A stretch of 64,000 nt of DNA, taken from NCBI RefSeq assembly GCF_002844275.1, contig NZ_NXGX01000004.1, forward strand, positions 186,001-250,000. The letters run 5' to 3'. Below the pieces are notes generated by a model. That model searched no databases. It saw only the letters and a list, made by a program, of their open reading frames with translations, and had not been told where the DNA came from. This document shows positions 58,683-64,000 of the stretch, piece by piece. Each line of letters begins with the position of its first letter. Position 1 is the first letter of the stretch. The stretch is from Thalassospira lohafexi. GTDB lineage: Bacteria; Pseudomonadota; Alphaproteobacteria; Rhodospirillales; Thalassospiraceae. The translations under genes and the position numbers were made by a program.

Positions 58683-61298
58683 GTGCTGTTTCGGGGGCTC
58701 ATCCTTGCTGTAAGTGTCGCATTTGTTGCGTTTGTCTATGTCCTGCTTGAGGTCATGGCAAAGGCAGGTCTTGATGCGCGTCTGATGTGGATCATCGGGT
58801 CGATGGTGACCGGGGTCGCAATTGTTGCGGTCGGGGCATTGTCGCTGTCTGCGCGTTGGCGCAATGGCGGCCATGATGAACTCGGCCCTGTGATCAATGG
58901 TCTTTCGAAATCCGATATCGGCGTTGCGCTGATTGATGCCTATGGTCGGACGATCTATGCCAACCCGGCGTTCTCGCGCAAACTGGCGATCGAACCTGGG
59001 GCGGATATGCTGTCTGCCCTTGAAGCACGTCTTTCCTATCTTGATATTGGCAGTGCCGATCTGGCCGAACTTCGCACCCGTGCCATGCGCGGCGAAGGCG
59101 GGGAGATGTATATCGACCTGTCGCGATCTGAAAAGTTTGTTGCGGCTGATCATCTTGCTACACCCGATGATGCTCAGAGCGACCGCGAAGACATAACCGA
59201 TGCAAGTGACGACACTGCGCCGGCTGCAATGGCAAATGGCGCGTGCCTGCGCATCGCGGTTACGGCGGGCAATGCCCGTTCCGGCCAAATGTTATGGACA
59301 GTCGATGGTGTTGATCCGTCTGTCATGACAGAAACCGGTGCGTCGGTATTGATGCCGTCGCATGGCGAGGATGCCCCATTCCAGATTGCCGCCCAGCAGG
59401 CCGACGATATGCCCGCACTGCTGCCCGCTGTTGCCGGTGCGATTGCGGGGGGGCTTGAACATGCTGATCAGATGATTGAACGTCTGCCGGTCGGGGTGTG
59501 TGGTCTGGATGAAGAAGGCCGTATTCTGTATCTTAACCGCCGCTTGGCAAGCTGGCTTGGCGGCGATCCAGAAGATTTCAATAGTGGATCGCTTGAATTG
59601 GCCGATTTGATTGTCGGTGACGGGATCAACGGTGAGGTCAAGCTTAAGGTCAAAGGCGGCGAGCCGATCCGATGCTTTGTCACCCATTCGATCAATGCCC
59701 CGGGTACAGGGCCGGTTCGCAGTCAGGCCGTGATCTTCCCCGATCCGATGCCAGCCCACGAATGGGAACATGCACTGGCGGAAACCGAGCGCCGGGTACG
59801 CTGGTTCTTTGATGAAAGCCCGCTGTCGATTGTGCTGGCTGATATGTCGGGCACGGTGACCGATGCCAACCGGGCCTTTATCGTTACCGCCGGGCAGCGC
59901 CATGAAAATGTGGTCGGCCGGTCGATCCTTGAGTTGATCCTGCCCGAAGACCGCGACGAGGTTGCGCGTTATCTGTCCAAGGCCGTTATGGGCATGGGCA
60001 AGGGCGGACAGATCGAAGCCCGCCTTTCGGGCGCGCGCGGTGTCGCGGCACAGATTTACCTGCAACGGGTTGCCGGGCGTTCGGGTGAAGCCGGTGCGTT
60101 GCTTCTGAACTTCCTTGATACGACCGAGCAGAAGAACCTTGAGGAACAATTTGCCCAGTCCCAGAAAATGCAGGCGGTTGGTCAGCTTGCGGGTGGGGTG
60201 GCGCATGATTTCAATAATCTTCTGACCGCGATGATTGGCTTCTGTGATCTGTTGCTATCGCGTCATGGGCCGGGTGATCCGAGCTTTGCCGACATCATGC
60301 AGATCAAACAGAATGCCAACCGTGCGGCCAATCTGGTTCGGCAGCTGTTGGCGTTTTCACGCCGTCAAACCCTGCAGCCTAAAATCATCAACATCACCGA
60401 TGCGCTGGCGGAAATGTCGAACCTGCTGCGTCGCCTGATTGGTGAGAAGATTGATCTTAAGGTCAATCATGGCCGGGACATCGGGTTGGTTAAGGTTGAT
60501 CCGGGCCAGCTTGATCAGGTGATCATTAACCTTGTGGTCAATGCCCGTGATGCGATGGCAGGCGAGGGTGGGGTCCTGACGGTTCAGACCAGCACCGAAA
60601 TTATTGACGAGCCCAAGGCAACTGGCACCGAAGTTATCCCGCCGGGCGATTATATCGGCATCAAGGTGTCTGATAACGGTATTGGTATTCCCAAGGACAA
60701 TCTGACCCGTATTTTCGAGCCCTTCTTCTCGACCAAGCAACGCGGCGAAGGAACCGGGCTTGGGCTTTCAACGGTCTATGGCATTGTCAAACAAACCGGT
60801 GGCTTTATCGCCGTCGACAGCGAAGAAGGCAAAGGCACAACCTTTACCATCTATCTGCCGCGCTATGAGGCGACCGAGGAAGAGCTGGCTGAAACACAGG
60901 CCGTCGCCGAAGAAGCCCCGTCCCGCGATTTGACCGGCACCGGTGCGATCCTTCTGGTCGAGGACGAAGACGCGGTGCGGACCTTTGGCGCACGCGCACT
61001 ACGTAGCAAGGGTTATGAGGTGCTTGAGGCCAATAACGGCGAAAACGCGCTTGAGGTCTTAAACAAGACCGACAAGACGATTGATCTGGTGATTTCCGAT
61101 GTGGTGATGCCCGGGATTGATGGCCCGACCCTGGTCCGCATGCTGCGTGAACAGAAACCGGAACTTAAAGTCATCTTTATCTCCGGTTATGCCGAAGATA
61201 CCTATCGCGATGAACTTGACGAAGAAAACGGCGTACATTTCCTGCCCAAGCCATTCTCGCTCAAGGATCTGGCGACCAAGGTCAAGGAAGTGCTTTGA
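58683..61298 (+). CDS. cckA: CckA-type hybrid histidine kinase
   Basis: 871 residues, starting with GTG. Two membrane helices (about 4-25 and 35-56) are followed by three PAS-like domains (about 75-140, 255-320, 375-490), the dimerisation domain with AGGVAHDFNNLLTAMIGFCDLLL (phospho-His), an HATPase domain (NARDAM, DNGIGI, GEGTGLGLS) and a C-terminal receiver (LVEDEDAVRTFG, acceptor in VISDVVMPG). The LLTAMIGFCDLLLSRHGPGDPSF stretch is characteristic of CckA, which phosphorylates CtrA through ChpT and so controls cell cycle and motility. It lies next to the flagellar genes in several Rhodospirillales-type genomes. Confidence 0.92.
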   Translation: MLFRGLILAVSVAFVAFVYVLLEVMAKAGLDARLMWIIGSMVTGVAIVAVGALSLSARWRNGGHDELGPVINGLSKSDIGVALIDAYGRTIYANPAFSRKLAIEPGADMLSALEARLSYLDIGSADLAELRTRAMRGEGGEMYIDLSRSEKFVAADHLATPDDAQSDREDITDASDDTAPAAMANGACLRIAVTAGNARSGQMLWTVDGVDPSVMTETGASVLMPSHGEDAPFQIAAQQADDMPALLPAVAGAIAGGLEHADQMIERLPVGVCGLDEEGRILYLNRRLASWLGGDPEDFNSGSLELADLIVGDGINGEVKLKVKGGEPIRCFVTHSINAPGTGPVRSQAVIFPDPMPAHEWEHALAETERRVRWFFDESPLSIVLADMSGTVTDANRAFIVTAGQRHENVVGRSILELILPEDRDEVARYLSKAVMGMGKGGQIEARLSGARGVAAQIYLQRVAGRSGEAGALLLNFLDTTEQKNLEEQFAQSQKMQAVGQLAGGVAHDFNNLLTAMIGFCDLLLSRHGPGDPSFADIMQIKQNANRAANLVRQLLAFSRRQTLQPKIINITDALAEMSNLLRRLIGEKIDLKVNHGRDIGLVKVDPGQLDQVIINLVVNARDAMAGEGGVLTVQTSTEIIDEPKATGTEVIPPGDYIGIKVSDNGIGIPKDNLTRIFEPFFSTKQRGEGTGLGLSTVYGIVKQTGGFIAVDSEEGKGTTFTIYLPRYEATEEELAETQAVAEEAPSRDLTGTGAILLVEDEDAVRTFGARALRSKGYEVLEANNGENALEVLNKTDKTIDLVISDVVMPGIDGPTLVRMLREQKPELKVIFISGYAEDTYRDELDEENGVHFLPKPFSLKDLATKVKEVL

Positions 61299-61321
61299 GG
61301 CCGTCGGACGTCGATGTCCTG

Positions 61322-62359
61322 TTAAGCTGACAGGTAAAAGATCGAGCTCAGATAAAGTCCCAGCATCGCAACACTTTCCCAGCCGATATTACCGATCCCG
61401 CGTTTCTCGCGGTTAAGCATGCCGAGCAACAACACCCCGGTCATCAGGATCACCAGCCCGATGGTAAACAGGTGCTGGTCGGTAAAGGCGGCATAAATCG
61501 ATCCATCGCGATAGGCAATATCGGATGCGGCGAGGAACAGCACGTCAAATGCATTCCCGCCAATGATGTTACCAAGGGCAAGGTTGACCGCCCCAAGGCG
61601 AGCAGCGGCAACCGCAGAAACAAGTTCCGGCAGTGACGTTGCAATTGCGGTCAGGAAGGTGCCCACAGCAGTTTCATTCATGCCTGTCTTTGCAACAATT
61701 GCAAGACCACTTTGACCGATGACAAACCCGGCAAGTGCAGTGATCACGGAAAGGGCAAAAAACTCGCCCCACAGACGCTGGCTACTCTCGGGGTAGATGT
61801 CATTGTCGTCCTCTTTGGCGTCTTCGTCTGTTACATCGGTTTTCTTGGGGTGCCACATCGGCTCGTTACGTATTTCCGCAAGCAACGACAACCCGAACCC
61901 ATAGATGACAAACAGCAGGATTGATGCAGGATGAATATGAAAAATCATCCAATCCGGTCCGGCGTATGCCAGAACAGGTACTGCAAGCATGCTCATCAGC
62001 AAGGTTGCCTGTGCCAGTCCCGTTGCACTGGCGGCGGCGTGTTCAAGGTTGCCTTTGCGGTAAACGAGGTCGGCAACCGCAAGAAAAGTCGTTTGCGCTG
62101 CAATGCCCCCCAGCGCATTCCCAATCGCAAGATCGGTATATCCCTGCCATGCGGTGGTGACCGACAGCACACTGCCCGGTAGGCTGGTTGACATGCCGAC
62201 AAACAGGGCACCGGCAATGATCTGCCCCATGCCAGTACGTTCGGCCAGTTTGACGGCAACGCTGGCCAGTCGGGTTCCGGCAAAGCCGATGACCAATGCG
62301 CAAACGGCAAAAATCACGCTGGTTATCGGCAGGGTCAGCTCAGAAATTTCAAGGGGCAT
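61322..62359 (-). CDS. CaCA-family cation/calcium exchanger
   Basis: 345 residues with about ten membrane helices in two inverted halves. The second alpha repeat has the classic GTFLTAIATSLPELVSAVAA and NIIGGNAFD. The first repeat reads GALFVGMSTSLPGSVLSVTT and NALGGIAAQ, with Gly where the ion-binding Glu is expected. The central loop (about 165-200) is acidic and Lys-rich. YrbG-like exchangers move Ca2+ or another cation against Na+ or H+; the missing Glu suggests altered ion choice or coupling. It converges on cckA with 23 bases between stops. Confidence 0.85.
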   Translation of the reverse strand: MPLEISELTLPITSVIFAVCALVIGFAGTRLASVAVKLAERTGMGQIIAGALFVGMSTSLPGSVLSVTTAWQGYTDLAIGNALGGIAAQTTFLAVADLVYRKGNLEHAAASATGLAQATLLMSMLAVPVLAYAGPDWMIFHIHPASILLFVIYGFGLSLLAEIRNEPMWHPKKTDVTDEDAKEDDNDIYPESSQRLWGEFFALSVITALAGFVIGQSGLAIVAKTGMNETAVGTFLTAIATSLPELVSAVAAARLGAVNLALGNIIGGNAFDVLFLAASDIAYRDGSIYAAFTDQHLFTIGLVILMTGVLLLGMLNREKRGIGNIGWESVAMLGLYLSSIFYLSA

Positions 62360-62621
62360 GGGGCGCTTTCGAGTATGTCATGCTTCCATGTTTCTAACTT
62401 CTGGCGGGGCTTCTTGTTCCGAGCGATAAAATAAAGTCTGGCAACTTTATCCATACGATATAGCCAAGTTTAATCTTAGATATTACTGTGGCAGTACACC
62501 GGATCGGAAAATAAGGTTCGGAAATACCCCTGATTGTAATTATCCGGGGTGGGATTGGTTGGAACGGCATATGTCCCGCAAGGGATAAGAACAAAAAAAA
62601 CGAAATGCCGTGGGGTTTTAG

Positions 62622-63338
62622 ATGGCGCGTAATCCAAAGAACAGGTTCGTTCGATCCTGTTTCGTTGCCGTAATTTTTGTAATCGCTCTTTTCCTTTCTT
62701 TCAGCCTATTACCCGCAGCGCATGCCGCGGAAAAATGCCTGCGCATAGGCATGCCTGAAGTTTACACCGACCAACGCGGTATTGAGCCCTATCGCACTGT
62801 CATGGCCGAGGCCGGGCTTTGTGTTCAACCCGTTCCAATGCCCAATGCAAGGTCGGTTCTTGCGATACGCAGGGGCGACATTGATGGGCTGTTTGCTGCT
62901 GTGAACGATTTGCCTGTTCTCGCCGGTGTCGCGGTTGTGCCGGGTAAGGTTACACTGGGGAACGTCAAGGGCTTATTGATTGTCCGCAGCGGCGATATTG
63001 CCGGGATAGGGGATCTAAAAGACGAGCTCCTTGGTATCTGGCTTGGTGAAACCTGGTCAAAAGACCTGATTGCCAGTTACCCAAACGTCATCGGGGTTCC
63101 GCGTGGCCCGCAAATGATGCAGCAAATGCTGCGCGAAGGCCGACTTGATGCCATGCTCATGGATGCCTATTCGCTTAAGATTTCTGGCGGGGTGCCGGAC
63201 GGGTACAAGGGCATTCCGATTGCAGATATCGTCGTCCACAGTTGGCTGCGTGCCGAATTTTCCGAATTCCTGCCCAAGCTTGATGAAGGCACACGCGCAT
63301 ATCAACAAAAGCTGCTTGCTCTATCGCGCGAGCCCTGA
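62622..63338 (+). CDS. Periplasmic binding-protein-like protein (SBP family 3 type)
   Basis: 238 residues with a signal peptide (about 1-35, ending AAHA). The mature start KCLRIGMPEVYTDQRGIEPYRTVMAEAG and the segment RRGDIDGLFAAV, followed by LREGRLDAMLMDAYSL, match the two-lobe fold of family 3 solute-binding proteins. No transporter genes are adjacent, so it may be an orphan or a sensor component. The 262-base gap upstream is divergent and shows no clear motif. Confidence 0.75.
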   Translation: MARNPKNRFVRSCFVAVIFVIALFLSFSLLPAAHAAEKCLRIGMPEVYTDQRGIEPYRTVMAEAGLCVQPVPMPNARSVLAIRRGDIDGLFAAVNDLPVLAGVAVVPGKVTLGNVKGLLIVRSGDIAGIGDLKDELLGIWLGETWSKDLIASYPNVIGVPRGPQMMQQMLREGRLDAMLMDAYSLKISGGVPDGYKGIPIADIVVHSWLRAEFSEFLPKLDEGTRAYQQKLLALSREP

Positions 63339-63355
63339 CCCTTAAGCAACATGCT

Positions 63356-64000
63356 TTAACGATCAAGATGTTCGATGCTGTCTTGTCGATTGGTCTCAAT
63401 CGCCTGTTCCGTGCCGCGATGGGTGATGTCAATCGGATCCCCGGTATTATGGCTGGGGCGCACGCGACCAAAATAATCGGAAAGTTTCTTGGCAACATCT
63501 TCGGGTTTGCTGACCTGACGCAGGGTAAAGCTGTGCCCCAACCGGTCGGTGATGTGCAAGTTGCCGTAATCAAAAATATTGCCGACGACACTTTTGCTGA
63601 TCCGGGTCGATTTGATCGATTCAAATCCGCGATCATCCTGATCTTTGCGTAGCACACCGCTGCGCGTGACAATGCGGTTGTTGGTGATCACACGTTCAAA
63701 GAAAAACAGGTCCCGTATGGCCGTAAGCGGCAAAAGGATGCTGTCCTTTGCGGCCTGTGTGGATATGCCAAGTGCGCGGCGCAGGATTTTCCAGACAATT
63801 GAAATCGCGGCAATGATCACGCCAAACAGGGCAATGGAAAAGACAAATTCATAGTCTTCCCAAACCTGATCAAGGGCTTCGAATGCTTCGGGCCCGGTTA
63901 GAAGGTTTCTGAACTGTGGCATCAGGAAATCGTAAATTGTGCGCCAGTGGTAGGACGCATAAATCAAAACCGCAATCCAGATGATCTTGATAACGCCCGG
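63356..64000 (-). CDS. PH-domain (bPH2-like) membrane protein, partial
   Basis: The frame is open to the right window edge, so the N-terminus lies outside. A hydrophobic segment occurs right at the edge (KIIWIAVLIY) and a second one near FSIALFGVIIAAISIVW. The following part, RDLFFFERVITNNRIVTRSGVLRKD with FESIKSTRISKSVVG and GNLHITD, matches bacterial PH domains of the YdbT/bPH2 kind, membrane proteins of unknown role. It converges with the binding-protein gene, 17 bases apart. Confidence 0.75.
   Translation of the reverse strand, partial: PGVIKIIWIAVLIYASYHWRTIYDFLMPQFRNLLTGPEAFEALDQVWEDYEFVFSIALFGVIIAAISIVWKILRRALGISTQAAKDSILLPLTAIRDLFFFERVITNNRIVTRSGVLRKDQDDRGFESIKSTRISKSVVGNIFDYGNLHITDRLGHSFTLRQVSKPEDVAKKLSDYFGRVRPSHNTGDPIDITHRGTEQAIETNRQDSIEHLDR

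Noticed and set aside
59292..60206. 304-codon open frame antisense to cckA
   Set aside because: Shadow of the kinase gene; no motif and no ribosome site.
1..64000. CRISPR arrays, tRNA or rRNA genes, insertion sequences, phage attachment sites
   Set aside because: I looked for regularly spaced repeats, transposase-type proteins, terminal inverted repeats and tRNA-like cloverleafs and saw none. The only large repeats are the flgE and flagellin duplications.

Overview
This window is almost entirely one polar-flagellum and chemotaxis supercluster of an alphaproteobacterium. The mix of genes (FlbD/FliX with sigma-54-type promoters, FlhF/FlhG, FliW/CsrA, FlaG, a CheZ-type phosphatase, CckA, a nearly cysteine-free DksA) and the moderate GC content suggest a marine Rhodospirillales-type organism. 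Thalassospira is my best guess from gene order and protein style, but it is an inference, since there is no rRNA or other marker here.

Layout. (1) Bases 1-11405, minus strand: fliF, fliH, fliN, motA, flbD, flhA, flhF, flhG and a truncated Thr/Ala/Gln-rich protein that runs off the left edge. (2) 11710-17727, minus: fliK, flgD and two tandem hook genes (flgE) that are virtually identical except for one central segment. (3) 18026-23675, minus: two near-identical flagellin genes, flaG, fliD, fliS. (4) 23955-32475, minus: flgI, a rod-binding flgJ-like gene, an flgN-like chaperone gene, flgK, flgL, fliW and a TPR-methyltransferase. (5) 32863-33873, plus: fliX and dksA. (6) 34165-37859, minus: flgF, flgG, flgA, flgH. 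(7) 38423-49588, plus: fliL, fliM, a DUF6468-type protein, a MotE/MgtE-N-like protein, cheY, cheZ, a MotB-like gene without the channel aspartate, a canonical motB, a very large secreted TPR protein and a Sel1-repeat protein. (8) 49710-52339, minus: csrA, flhX, a small helical protein, fliO, fliP. (9) 52623-56260, plus: flgB, flgC, fliE, fliQ, fliR, flhB. (10) 56487-61298, plus: a chemoreceptor with a C-terminal PilZ domain, and cckA. (11) The right end leaves motility: a CaCA-type exchanger, a periplasmic binding protein and a partial PH-domain membrane protein.

Regulation seems readable from the DNA. Strong sigma-54 (-24/-12) promoter matches with the exact 10-base GG/GC spacing lie before fliK, flgF, flgI, fliD and flgB, and a weaker one before fliL. 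These fit control by the enhancer-binding protein FlbD and its partner FliX. A dyad of the form CCGGCA-N5-TGCCGG occurs upstream of fliF and in the flgF/fliL divergent region and is a candidate FlbD site. The two flagellin genes have instead housekeeping-type promoters, each giving a leader of about 115 bases; with fliW and csrA also present, post-transcriptional control of flagellin is likely.

Most unusual content: the paired hook genes with an intrinsic terminator between them; the TPR-methyltransferase between fliW and the flagellins; the asparate-less MotB paralogue next to real motB and a 1169-residue periplasmic TPR protein; competing hairpins before flgA; and a FlhF/FlhG pair with degenerate signature motifs. 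Genes for FliG, FliI, FliJ, sigma-54 and sigma-28 are not in the window.
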